Assembly (NCBI RefSeq): GCF_004522105.1
Contig: NZ_SPUJ01000005.1
Location: 496,001 to 560,000, forward strand
Length of the DNA stretch: 64,000 nt
Direction of reading: 5' to 3'
Source: Nocardioides sp. 1609
GTDB lineage: Bacteria > Actinomycetota > Actinomycetes > Propionibacteriales > Nocardioidaceae
Below are positions 52,703 through 60,718 of this stretch, piece after piece. Numbering within the stretch: the stretch's first letter is position 1; each line of letters opens with the position of its first letter. The translations under genes and the position numbers were made by a program. The notes under the pieces are model-generated. The model had not been told where the DNA came from. It searched no databases and saw only the letters and a program-made list of their open reading frames with translations.

Positions 52703-53392
52703 TCAGTCCTCCGGGTCGCTGAGCCGGACGCCGACGCCGCGCACGGTGTGCAGGTAGCGCGGCTCGGACGCCGACTCGCCGAGCTTGCGGCGCAGCCACG
52801 ACAGGTGGACGTCGACGGTCTTGTCCGACCCGCCCCACGGCTGCTGCCACACCTCGACGAGGAGCTCGCGCTTGGTGACGACCTCGCCCGGGCGCTCGGC
52901 CAGGTGGCGCAGGAGGTCGAACTCCTTGGGGCTCAGGTCGAGCGCGGTGCCGGCGACGCGGGCCTGCCGGGCGGCGACGTCGATCTCGAGGGCGCCGACG
53001 ACGACGGTGCGCCGGGCGGGGGAGCCGCCGGCGCCGGAGCGGCGCATCACCGCGCGGATCCGGGCCTCGAGCTGCGCGGTCGTGTACGGCTTGACCACGT
53101 AGTCGTCGGCGCCGGCGTCGAGGCAGCCGACCAGCGACGGGTCGTCGTCGCGGGCGCTCGCCACGATGACCGGCACGGTGCTCACCGCGCGCAGCATCGA
53201 GAGCACCTGGGTGCCGTCGACGTCGGGCAGGCCGAGGTCGAGGATCACCAGGTCGGGGCGGGAGTCGACGGCCATCTGCAGGCCCTGCATGCCGGTCGAG
53301 GCGGACTCGACGGCGTACCCGCGCTCGCCCAGCGAGCGCATCAGCAGCGGACGGATCCGCGCGTCGTCCTCGATGATCAGCACCTGCACCAC
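52703..53392 (-). CDS. OmpR-family response regulator
   Basis: 229 aa. The receiver domain has its phospho-acceptor at Asp52 (LVILDLGLPDVDG), acidic pocket EDD at 8-10, and VKPY with the conserved lysine. The C-terminal winged helix (about 130-225) has SPKEFDLLRHLAERPGEVVT and DVHLSWLRRKLGE. GTG 53392 starts the protein at the first receiver strand and lies 7 nt after TAGGTT; a longer version from 53428 is less likely. Confidence 0.93.
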   Translation of the reverse strand: MVQVLIIEDDARIRPLLMRSLGERGYAVESASTGMQGLQMAVDSRPDLVILDLGLPDVDGTQVLSMLRAVSTVPVIVASARDDDPSLVGCLDAGADDYVVKPYTTAQLEARIRAVMRRSGAGGSPARRTVVVGALEIDVAARQARVAGTALDLSPKEFDLLRHLAERPGEVVTKRELLVEVWQQPWGGSDKTVDVHLSWLRRKLGESASEPRYLHTVRGVGVRLSDPED

Positions 53393-53399
53393 AGGCCTG

Positions 53400-53409
53400 A
53401 ACCTACTGT
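53400..53409. promoter_or_regulatory. Overlapping divergent -10 hexamers
   Basis: Minus-strand TAGGTT (53405-53400) serves the response regulator and plus-strand TACTGT (53404-53409) can serve the gene to the right. They share two base pairs, so the two promoters should exclude each other. Confidence 0.5.
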
Positions 53410-53426
53410 CCGGGAGGATGGGACCC

Positions 53427-53861
53427 ATGGCCCGACCGTCCGCACGTGCCCTCGGCTACGTCGCTGCGTGGCTGGGGGCGGCCGCCGTGGCGGTCACGGT
53501 GGGCCTGGTCGCGGTGAGCAGCGTCGGCGCGAGCGTGCGGGACCGGGGCCCGCTGACGGCGGCGTCCGACCCCACGCTCGAGACGAGCGCGACCCCCGAC
53601 CCCGCGGCCGAGCGACGCGAGGACGTGTTCGACGGCGACTACGGCAGCGTGACCGTCGCGTGCCAGGGCGCGCTGGCGTTCGGGATCCGCGCCGACCCGG
53701 CCGCCGGGTGGACGACCGTCCTGCTCGACACCGAGGCCGACGACGACATCGAGGCGGTCTTCTCCAGCGGGCCGCGCTCGATCGAGATCGAGTTCTACTG
53801 CGACGGCGGGCGCCCGACCGTCTCCGACTTCGAGGACCAGACCCTCAGCGACGACGACTGA
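53427..53861 (+). CDS. Membrane-anchored or secreted protein of unknown function
   Basis: 144 aa. One N-terminal hydrophobic helix (YVAAWLGAAAVAVTVGLVAV), a Ser/Thr/Pro linker and a beta-rich domain with two cysteines (VACQGALAFGIRADPA and EFYCDGGRP). ATG 53427 has GGGAGG ten bases upstream; ATG 53418 is in frame and would suit leaderless initiation 8 nt after TACTGT. Divergent from the two-component operon, thus a candidate target or accessory of it. Confidence 0.7.
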   Translation: MARPSARALGYVAAWLGAAAVAVTVGLVAVSSVGASVRDRGPLTAASDPTLETSATPDPAAERREDVFDGDYGSVTVACQGALAFGIRADPAAGWTTVLLDTEADDDIEAVFSSGPRSIEIEFYCDGGRPTVSDFEDQTLSDDD

Positions 53862-53870
53862 GGCACGCCC

Positions 53871-53876
53871 TAGGGT
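53871..53876 (+). promoter_or_regulatory. -10 hexamer TAGGGT of glnA
   Basis: TAGGGT, GGCGCC, ATG 53883. It lies just after the previous stop codon. No GlnR-type box is visible next to it. Confidence 0.6.
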
Positions 53877-53882
53877 GGCGCC

Positions 53883-55223
53883 ATGGGCAAGCAGGAAGAG
53901 TTCGTTCTCCGCGCTCTCGAGGAGCGCGACGTCCGGTTCGTGCGACTGTGGTTCACCGACGTGCTCGGTTTCCTCAAGTCGGTCGCCGTGGCGCCGGCCG
54001 AGCTCGAGGGCGCCTTCGAGGAGGGCATCGGGTTCGACGGCTCGGCGATCGAGGGCTTCGCCCGGGTCTACGAGGCGGACATGCTGCTCATGCCCGACCC
54101 GTCGACGTTCCAGATCCTGCCCTGGCGCGGCGGTGACGGCCCGGCGACGGCGCGGATGTTCTGCGACGTCGTGATGCCCGACGGCAGCCCGTCGTACTCC
54201 GACCCGCGCTACGTCCTCAAGCGGACGCTCGCGAAGGCCGCCGAGCGCGGCTTCACCTTCTACACCCACCCCGAGATCGAGTTCTACCTGTTCAAGGACA
54301 CCCCCCGGGCCGGGGTCGACCCGGTGCCGGTCGACCGCAGCGGCTTCTTCGACCACACCGCGCAGTCGCACGGCTCCGACTTCCGCCGTGAGGCCATCAC
54401 CATGCTCGAGGCGATGGGGATCTCGGTGGAGTTCAGCCACCACGAGGGTGGCCCGGGCCAGCAGGAGATCGACCTGCGCTACGCCGACGCGCTCTCGACG
54501 GCCGACAACATCCTCACCTTCCGCACCGTCATCCGCGAGGTCGCGCTGAGCCAGGGCATCTGGGCCAGCTTCATGCCGAAGCCGTTCACGACCCACCCGG
54601 GCTCGGGCATGCACACCCACGTCTCGCTCTTCGAGGGCGACCAGAACGCCTTCTACGAGGCCGGCGCCGAGTACCAGCTGAGCCAGACCGGCCGCCGCTT
54701 CATCGCCGGCATCCTGAAGCACGCGCCCGAGATCAGCGTCGTGACCAACCAGTGGGTCAACTCCTACAAGCGGATGATGACCGGCGGCGAGGCGCCGTCG
54801 TACGTCTGCTGGGGCCACAACAACCGTTCCGCGATGGTCCGGGTGCCGATGTACAAGCCGCTCAAGGGCGCCTCGACCCGCGTCGAGGTCCGCACGCTCG
54901 ACCCCGCGTGCAACCCCTACCTCGCCTTCGCGGCGGTCCTGGCGGCCGGCATGAAGGGCATCGACGAGGGCTACGAGCTCCCGCGCGAGGCCGAGGACGA
55001 CGTGTGGGCGCTCACCGAGCGCGAGCGCAAGAGCCTCGGGATCGACCCGCTGCCCAAGACCCTCAACGAGGCCATCGAGGTCGCCGAGACCAGCGAGCTG
55101 CTGGCCGAGACGCTCGGGGAGAACGTCTTCGAGTACTTCCTGCGCAACAAGCGCGCCGAGTGGGACGAGTACCGCGGTCAGGTCTCCGCCTTCGAGCGCG
55201 ACCAGATGCTGCCGGTGATCTGA
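53883..55223 (+). CDS. glnA: Glutamine synthetase, type I (GlnA2-like)
   Basis: Cytoplasmic dodecameric enzyme: glutamate plus ammonia plus ATP to glutamine. 446 aa, the length of actinobacterial GlnA2 rather than the longer GlnA1. Active-site blocks are FDGSAIEGFARV, HPEIEFYLF, EGGPGQQEIDLRYAD, TTHPGSGMHTHVSLF, NSYKRM and RVEVRTLDPACNPYLAF. The segment EGYELPREAED aligns with the adenylylation region (LYDLP) of GlnA1, with the tyrosine kept. It opens a unit with an amidotransferase and glnE. Leaderless ATG. Confidence 0.95.
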   Translation: MGKQEEFVLRALEERDVRFVRLWFTDVLGFLKSVAVAPAELEGAFEEGIGFDGSAIEGFARVYEADMLLMPDPSTFQILPWRGGDGPATARMFCDVVMPDGSPSYSDPRYVLKRTLAKAAERGFTFYTHPEIEFYLFKDTPRAGVDPVPVDRSGFFDHTAQSHGSDFRREAITMLEAMGISVEFSHHEGGPGQQEIDLRYADALSTADNILTFRTVIREVALSQGIWASFMPKPFTTHPGSGMHTHVSLFEGDQNAFYEAGAEYQLSQTGRRFIAGILKHAPEISVVTNQWVNSYKRMMTGGEAPSYVCWGHNNRSAMVRVPMYKPLKGASTRVEVRTLDPACNPYLAFAAVLAAGMKGIDEGYELPREAEDDVWALTERERKSLGIDPLPKTLNEAIEVAETSELLAETLGENVFEYFLRNKRAEWDEYRGQVSAFERDQMLPVI

Positions 55224-55258
55224 CGGCTCGCGATGACGGTCAGGGGGATGACCCGCCG

Positions 55259-55972
55259 GTGAGCCCGGTCCTGGTGGTCCAGCACGAGGACGACTGCCCG
55301 CCGGCCCTCGTGGGCCGGTGGCTGGAGGAGGCCGGCGTCGGGCTCGACGTCCGCCGCCCGTACGCCGGCGACGCCCTGCCCGACGACCTGACCGGCCACG
55401 CCGGGCTGCTGGTGCTCGGCGGGCCGATGGGCGCCACCGACGACGCCGACCACGCCTGGCTCGCCCCGACGAGGTCGCTGCTGCGCGGGGCGGTCGAGGC
55501 CGGCGTCCCGACCCTCGGCATCTGCCTGGGCCACCAGCTGCTGGGCGCGGCCCTCGGCGGCACGGCCGCCCGGAACCCCGCCGGGCAGCAGCGTGGTCTG
55601 CTGCCGGTCGGGTGGACCGCGGCCGCGCTCGACGACGCGCTCGTCGGGGCCCTGCAGCACGCCACGCAGCGCTGCCTGCACTGGAACGACGACGTCGTCA
55701 CCGCGCTGCCGCCCGGCGCCGAGGTGCTCGCCGTCGCGCCCGGAGGGGAGGTCCAGGTCGTCCGGTACGCGCCGCGTGCCTGGGGCGTCCAGCCGCACCC
55801 TGAGGTGGACCAGGCCGTCCTCGAGTCCTGGGCCCGCACCGAGCCGGACGCCGCCGCCGACGCCCTGGCCGCCGAGGTGGGTGCCGCCGCCGACGAGCTC
55901 GAGGCGGCGTGGCGGCCGCTGGCGACGTCGTTCGCGCGGGTCGTCTCCGGCGCCCAGGTGGCCTCGTCGTGA
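55259..55972 (+). CDS. Class I glutamine amidotransferase
   Basis: 237 aa. The glutaminase core has the nucleophile Cys in LGICLGHQLLG and the His of the triad in WGVQPHPEVDQ. Stand-alone GATases of this type may act on gamma-glutamyl compounds or other amides; the partner acceptor is not obvious. GTG 55259 begins right before the first strand (SPVLVVQHEDDCP), with GGGGGATG upstream. It sits between glnA and glnE and overlaps glnE by GTGA, so expression is tied to nitrogen metabolism. Confidence 0.9.
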   Translation: MSPVLVVQHEDDCPPALVGRWLEEAGVGLDVRRPYAGDALPDDLTGHAGLLVLGGPMGATDDADHAWLAPTRSLLRGAVEAGVPTLGICLGHQLLGAALGGTAARNPAGQQRGLLPVGWTAAALDDALVGALQHATQRCLHWNDDVVTALPPGAEVLAVAPGGEVQVVRYAPRAWGVQPHPEVDQAVLESWARTEPDAAADALAAEVGAAADELEAAWRPLATSFARVVSGAQVASS

Positions 55973-58959
55973 GCCGCGTCGTCACCACCAAGGGGATGCT
56001 GCTGCGGCTCGGCTTCCAGCGCACCGACGAGGCGCTCGCCGACCTCGAGCTGCTCGGCGAGGCCAGCGAGCCGCTCGTCGCGCTGCTCGCGCGCACCGCC
56101 GACCCCGACCTGGCGCTGACCGGACTGGTCCGGCTGGCCGACGCCGCCGGCGACGAGCGCGCCACGATGCTCGCCGAGCTGGCCGACGACGAGGGCACGG
56201 CGATGCGGCTGCTGTGCGTCCTCGGGGCCAGCGAGGCGCTGGCCCACCACCTGGCCCGCCACCCCGAGCACTGGCGCGAGCTCACCGACCCCACGCTCGG
56301 GTCGACCCGCCCGCCGGCGTACGTCGTGCGCGCCGGCCTCCTCGCCGCCGTCGGCGCCGACCCCGACTCCGACCTGCCCACCGCGACGCTGCCGGACGCC
56401 GAGGCGGTCGACGCGCTGCGGGTGGAGTACCGACGCGTGCTGCTCCGGCTGGCCGCTCGCGACCTCGCCCACGACCTCGGCGTCGACGACGCCGCCGCCG
56501 AGCTGTCCGACCTCGCCGCCGGCACCCTCGAGGCCGCCCTCGCGGTGGCCCGTCAGCGGGTGGGGGAGGACGCCGGGTGCGCGCGCCTGGCGGTCGTCGC
56601 GATGGGCAAGTGCGGCGGCCACGAGCTGAACTACGTCTCCGACGTCGACGTGATCTTCGTGCACGGCCCGGCCGGGTCGGACGACGACGAGGGCAACCCG
56701 GACGCACGGACCCTCAGGACCGCGACCCGGCTGGCCAGCCACCTGATCCAGATCTGCTCCGAGCACACCGGCGAGGGCACCATCTGGCCGGTCGACGCGG
56801 CGCTTCGGCCCGAGGGCAAGGCCGGCCCGCTGACCCGCACCCTGGCCAGCCACCGCGGCTACTACGAGCGCTGGGCCAAGGCGTGGGAGTTCCAGGCGCT
56901 GCTCAAGGCCCGCCCGGTGGCCGGTGACCTCGCGCTGGGCCGCGAGTTCATCGCGATGGTCGAGCCGATGGTGTGGAGCGTCGCGGAGCGGGACGGCTTC
57001 GTGGGCGACGTCCAGGCGATGCGCCGCCGGGTGCTCGACCACATCCCGGCCAAGGAGGCCGACCGCCAGCTCAAGCTCGGCTGGGGCGGCCTGCGCGACG
57101 TCGAGTTCGCCGTCCAGCTGCTGCAGCTCGTGCACGGCCTGGCCGACGACCGGATCCGGGCGTCCACGACCCTGAGCGCGCTCGCCCAGCTCACCGAGCA
57201 CGGCTACGTCGGCCGCGAGGACGGCGAGGCGCTGCACGACGCCTACGCGTTCCTGCGCACCCTCGAGCACCGCATCCAGCTCGTGCAGCTGCGCCGCACC
57301 CACATCGTCCCCGACGACACCGCAGCGCTGCGCCGCCTGGGCCGCAGCATCGGGTTCGTCCGGGAGCCCGAGGCCACCCTGGCCTCGGCGTGGGAGCACC
57401 ACCGCCGCGAGGTCAGGCGGCTCAACGAGAAGCTCTTCTACCGTCCGCTGCTGACCGCGGTGGCGCGGGTGCACAGCGGCGAGGTCCGGCTCTCCTCCGA
57501 GGCGGCCGGCGCCCGGCTCGCAGCCCTCGGGTACGCCGACCCGCAGGCCGCGCTGCGCAACCTGGAGGCGCTCACGAGCGGCGTGTCCCGCACGGCCACG
57601 CTGCAGCGCGCGCTGCTGCCGGCGATGCTCAGCTGGTTCGCGGAGGGCGCCGACCCCGACGCCGGGCTGTTCGGCTTCCGGCGGCTCAGCGAGGCGCTGG
57701 GACGCACTCCCTGGTACCTGCGCACGCTGCGCGACGAGGGCGAGGTCGCCGAGCGCCTGGCCCACCTGCTGTCGACCTCGCGCTACGTCACCGGCCTGCT
57801 CGAGCGCGAGCCGCAGGGCGTCCGGATGCTCGGCGGCGACCTCTCACCGCTCAGCGCCGAGGCGATGGTCGAGGAGATGCGCTCGACGGCAGCGCGTCAG
57901 GACGACGTCGACAAGGCGGTCCGGGCGGCCCGCGCGGTCCGGCGCCGCGAGCTGTTCCGGGTCGCTGCCGGCGACGTCCTCGACCTGACCGACGTCGCCG
58001 ACGTGGGCGCGGCCCTGTCGCGGATCACCGACGCCACCCTGGAGACGACCCTGGAGGTCGTGGGGCGCGAGGTGTGCCGCCAGCGCGGGTTCGACGAGCC
58101 GCCCACCGCCATGGCGGTCGTCGCCATGGGCCGCTACGGCGGCTTCGAGCTGTCCTACGGCAGCGACGCCGACGTCCTCTTCGTCCACCAGCCGGTCGAG
58201 GGCGCCGACCCGCACCGCGCGACGCAGTACGCCACCGCCGTGGCCAACGAGGTCCGCAACCAGCTCGCGCTGCCCGGTGCCGACCCGGCCCTCACCGTCG
58301 ACGCGGACCTGCGACCCGAGGGCAAGCAGGGCGCGCTCGTGCGCACCCTCGACTCCTACGCCGCCTACTACGCCAAGTGGTCGAAGGTCTGGGAGGCCCA
58401 GGCGCTGCTGCGTGCCGACGCCGTCGTCGGCGACCCGGCGCTGCGGGCGGCGTTCGAGCGGCTCATCGACCCGCTGCGCTACCCGGCCGGCGGGCTCTCC
58501 GACGACGACGTCCTCGAGGTGCGCCGGATCAAGGCGCGCGTCGACAACGAGCGGATGCCGCGCGGCGCCGACCCGCAGCTGCACCTCAAGCTCGGGCGCG
58601 GGGGACTGGCCGACATCGAGTGGACCGTCCAGCTGCTCCAGATGCGCTTCGCCGGCGAGGTGGCGGCCCTGCGCACCCCCCGGACCCTGACCGCGCTCGA
58701 GGCGGCACGGGAGGCGGGCCTGGTCACCGACGCCGACGCCGCCGTGCTGACGGAGGCGTGGCGCGCGGTCAGCCGGGTGCGCAACGCCGTCACGCTGGCC
58801 CGGGGCAAGGCCGCCGAGCAGCTGCCGCGCGACACCCGTGAGCGGGCCGCGGTCGCCTCGATCCTGGGCTACCCGGCCGGCCGGACCGACGAGATGGTCA
58901 ACGACCACCTGCGCGTCACGCGACTGGCCCGAGGAGTGGTCGACCGGGTTTTCTGGTGA
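55969..58959 (+). CDS. glnE: Glutamine synthetase adenylyltransferase/deadenylase (GlnE)
   Basis: Bifunctional enzyme that adds or removes AMP on glutamine synthetase. 996 aa with two nucleotidyltransferase halves, each with its metal motif: MGKCGGHELNYVSDVDVIFV (about residue 210) and MGRYGGFELSYGSDADVLFV (about 720). Helical GlnE-specific segments (WGGLRDVEFAVQLLQLVHG and RGGLADIEWTVQLLQMRF) follow each. GTG 55969 overlaps the preceding stop. Target is probably a type I glutamine synthetase. Confidence 0.96.
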   Translation: MSRVVTTKGMLLRLGFQRTDEALADLELLGEASEPLVALLARTADPDLALTGLVRLADAAGDERATMLAELADDEGTAMRLLCVLGASEALAHHLARHPEHWRELTDPTLGSTRPPAYVVRAGLLAAVGADPDSDLPTATLPDAEAVDALRVEYRRVLLRLAARDLAHDLGVDDAAAELSDLAAGTLEAALAVARQRVGEDAGCARLAVVAMGKCGGHELNYVSDVDVIFVHGPAGSDDDEGNPDARTLRTATRLASHLIQICSEHTGEGTIWPVDAALRPEGKAGPLTRTLASHRGYYERWAKAWEFQALLKARPVAGDLALGREFIAMVEPMVWSVAERDGFVGDVQAMRRRVLDHIPAKEADRQLKLGWGGLRDVEFAVQLLQLVHGLADDRIRASTTLSALAQLTEHGYVGREDGEALHDAYAFLRTLEHRIQLVQLRRTHIVPDDTAALRRLGRSIGFVREPEATLASAWEHHRREVRRLNEKLFYRPLLTAVARVHSGEVRLSSEAAGARLAALGYADPQAALRNLEALTSGVSRTATLQRALLPAMLSWFAEGADPDAGLFGFRRLSEALGRTPWYLRTLRDEGEVAERLAHLLSTSRYVTGLLEREPQGVRMLGGDLSPLSAEAMVEEMRSTAARQDDVDKAVRAARAVRRRELFRVAAGDVLDLTDVADVGAALSRITDATLETTLEVVGREVCRQRGFDEPPTAMAVVAMGRYGGFELSYGSDADVLFVHQPVEGADPHRATQYATAVANEVRNQLALPGADPALTVDADLRPEGKQGALVRTLDSYAAYYAKWSKVWEAQALLRADAVVGDPALRAAFERLIDPLRYPAGGLSDDDVLEVRRIKARVDNERMPRGADPQLHLKLGRGGLADIEWTVQLLQMRFAGEVAALRTPRTLTALEAAREAGLVTDADAAVLTEAWRAVSRVRNAVTLARGKAAEQLPRDTRERAAVASILGYPAGRTDEMVNDHLRVTRLARGVVDRVFW

Positions 58960-59000
58960 CCCGCGTCGTGGTCGGGGCGCCGATGTGCCATGATGTGCCT

Positions 59001-59052
59001 GCACGGATCGCGGCCGATCCCCCCAGAGGTCGCGGTCCGTGCGCTTGCTTTT
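59001..59052 (+). terminator. Intrinsic terminator after glnE, or a small RNA
   Basis: A 15-pair stem with two G-U pairs (59001-59015 with 59028-59042) carries the loop GATCCCCCCAGA and is followed by GCTTGCTTTT. This is the only hairpin here with a real T tract. The C6 loop resembles one half of the actinobacterial 6C small RNA, but a second C-rich loop is lacking. Confidence 0.75.
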
Positions 59053-59122
59053 CGACGAAGCCTGAGGATTTCTTGAGCCTGCCGTGATCTGGCGCTGAGC
59101 CGGGCCCGCGAGCCTGGGCGTG

Positions 59123-59542
59123 ATGATCTCTCGGGACAGGACGACCACAGCTTTCGACCCGGCCACGCTGCACCTGCTGGCCGACGACGCCCGGGGGCGG
59201 TCGTTCGTGCTCGACCTCGTCGGCACCTTCCGGGCCATGCTGCACGCTCGCGTGACGCGGGTGGTGGACGGCGTCCTCGCCGCCGACCGCGCCGGCTCGA
59301 TGGACGCCGTCCTCAGCCTCAAGGTGTCCTCGACGATGACCGGGGCCCACCAGCTCGCCGAGATCGCCGGCTCCGTCGAGGGCCACCTGCGCCGCGACGA
59401 CCTGCCGGCCGCCCGGACCGAGGCGCTCCTGCTGCCCGCCGCGGCGGCCCGCGCCGAGGCGGCGATCACCCGCTACGTCGTGAGCGAGCGGGGGCCCGGT
59501 GCGGCGCATCCGGCTCAGGTCGCCGCCGAGTCCATCCGGTAG
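59123..59542 (+). CDS. Hpt-like protein lacking the phospho-acceptor histidine
   Basis: 139 aa helical protein. The segment VLSLKVSSTMTGAHQLAEIA and SVEGHLRRDDLPAA match the Hpt four-helix bundle (HxLKGxS...GA..L), yet the histidine position holds Leu64 and the glycine is Val68. It therefore cannot accept phosphate there, and may bind a receiver instead. Resemblance is by eye. ATG 59123 lies 7 nt after GAGCCT. Its 3' end overlaps the convergent response regulator gene by 28 bases. Confidence 0.65.
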   Translation: MISRDRTTTAFDPATLHLLADDARGRSFVLDLVGTFRAMLHARVTRVVDGVLAADRAGSMDAVLSLKVSSTMTGAHQLAEIAGSVEGHLRRDDLPAARTEALLLPAAAARAEAAITRYVVSERGPGAAHPAQVAAESIR

Positions 59543-60273
59543 CCGACGCCACGGACCGTCTTGATGAACGGCGGTGCCCCGGCGCTCTCGCCGAGCTTGC
59601 GGCGCAGGTTGCCGATGTGGACCTCGACCAGGTGGGTGTCGGAGACCCACTCCGTGCCCCACACCGAGCGCAGCAGCGCCTCGCGGGTCCAGACCCGGGC
59701 GGGGTTGCGCATCAGCTCGGCGAGCAGGTCGAACTCCGTGCGGGTCAGCGCCAGCTCGTCGTCGGCGCGGAACGCTCGGCGTCCGTCGACGTCGACGCGC
59801 AGCAGGCCGTGCTGGAGGATCTCGTGCCCGTGCGCCGCGGCCGGGGCCGGCGACGCGACCGGGTCGGCCTGGCGGGCCCCGGGACTGCGCCGGGGCCGCC
59901 GGAAGAGCGCGTTCACCCGGGCCTTGAGCTCGCGGATGCTGAACGGCTTGGAGAGGAAGTCGTCGGCCCCGGTCTCCAGGCCGAGCAGCCGGTCGATCTC
60001 GTCGTCGCGCGCGGTGATCATCACGACGTAGGCGTCGGTGACCTCGCGGATGCGGCGGCACGTCTCGATGCCGTCGATGCCCGGCAGGCCGAGGTCGAGG
60101 GTCACCAGGTCGGGGTCGAAGCTGCGCACCAGGGCGACGCCGTCCAGCCCGTTCGCCGCAGCCCGGACGTCGAAGCCCTGCGTGCCGAGGGTGAACTCGA
60201 TCAGGACCCGGATGTCCTCGTCGTCCTCGACGACGACGGCGCGACGCTCCGCATGACCTTCATCCCCCACCAT
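59515..60273 (-). CDS. OmpR-family response regulator (orphan)
   Basis: 252 aa. Receiver: acidic cluster EDDED at 16-20, phospho-acceptor Asp60 (LVTLDLGLPGIDG), Thr87 (VMITARD) and Lys109 (FLSKPF). Winged-helix domain about 155-245 (LTRTEFDLLAELMRNPARVW, HIGNLRRKLGE). A Pro/Ala/His linker joins them. No histidine kinase gene is adjacent, so its donor is elsewhere. ATG 60273 stands 7 nt after CAGGAT. Position by glnE and a type III glutamine synthetase is suggestive only. Confidence 0.92.
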   Translation of the reverse strand: MVGDEGHAERRAVVVEDDEDIRVLIEFTLGTQGFDVRAAANGLDGVALVRSFDPDLVTLDLGLPGIDGIETCRRIREVTDAYVVMITARDDEIDRLLGLETGADDFLSKPFSIRELKARVNALFRRPRRSPGARQADPVASPAPAAAHGHEILQHGLLRVDVDGRRAFRADDELALTRTEFDLLAELMRNPARVWTREALLRSVWGTEWVSDTHLVEVHIGNLRRKLGESAGAPPFIKTVRGVGYRMDSAAT

Positions 60274-60443
60274 TCGACGAATCCTGCCACTTCCGGGTGG
60301 GACGGTGGGTGCGCTGCGACGCCGGGACGCGGCGCGGCGGACGTGCGACGCGCCACAGCCCGGTCTCCCGGCGCCGACCCGGCCCGCGAGAACGGCCGTC
60401 CGGGGTGTGGCGCGTCGCGGCGAGGACCGGGTGGGATGGAGCC

Positions 60444-60596
60444 ATGACCACGACCCCCGACCAGCCCGTGCTCCCGGCCGACCCCGACGGCAGCCCGGAC
60501 GTCGTCCCGAGCCTCGACCCGGACCAGCCGATGGCCGACCCGCAGACCCACCCGGCCCCCGACCCCGACGCGGACCCGCCGACCCCACGACCGTGA
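60444..60596 (+). CDS. Putative small acidic, proline-rich protein
   Basis: 50 aa, almost only Pro, Asp, Ala, Thr and Gln (MTTTPDQPVLPADPDGSPDV and on), so disordered. ATG follows GGATGGAGCC. No family. The low-complexity content makes a chance ORF possible. Confidence 0.4.
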   Translation: MTTTPDQPVLPADPDGSPDVVPSLDPDQPMADPQTHPAPDPDADPPTPRP

Positions 60597-60624
60597 CGGG
60601 CGTCACACGCCCGCGCCGCGGCCC

Positions 60625-60651
60625 GTCACGTCGACGTAACAAGACCGTCAC
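60625..60651 (+). promoter_or_regulatory. GlnR-like operator: three GTnAC boxes with 6 bp spacing
   Basis: GTCAC (60625-60629), GTAAC (60636-60640) and GTCAC (60647-60651) recur at exactly 11 bp. A fourth GTCAC stands at 60602-60606. Known GlnR boxes are GTnAC-N6-GAAAC repeats on one face of the helix. Placement 11 bp before the -10 of a glutamine synthetase gene fits nitrogen control. Confidence 0.65.
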
Positions 60652-60661
60652 GCGGCGCTCC

Positions 60662-60667
60662 TAGCCT
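60662..60667 (+). promoter_or_regulatory. -10 hexamer TAGCCT of the type III glutamine synthetase gene
   Basis: TAGCCT 51 bases before ATG 60719. There is no -35; the GTnAC boxes take its place, as in an activator-dependent promoter. A leader of about 45 nt with GAGGAGTC as ribosome binding site results. Confidence 0.6.
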
Positions 60668-60718
60668 CGAGGCGTCGCCCGGTGCCCGAGCCCGGCGCAG
60701 CCCGCTCGAGGAGTCGTC

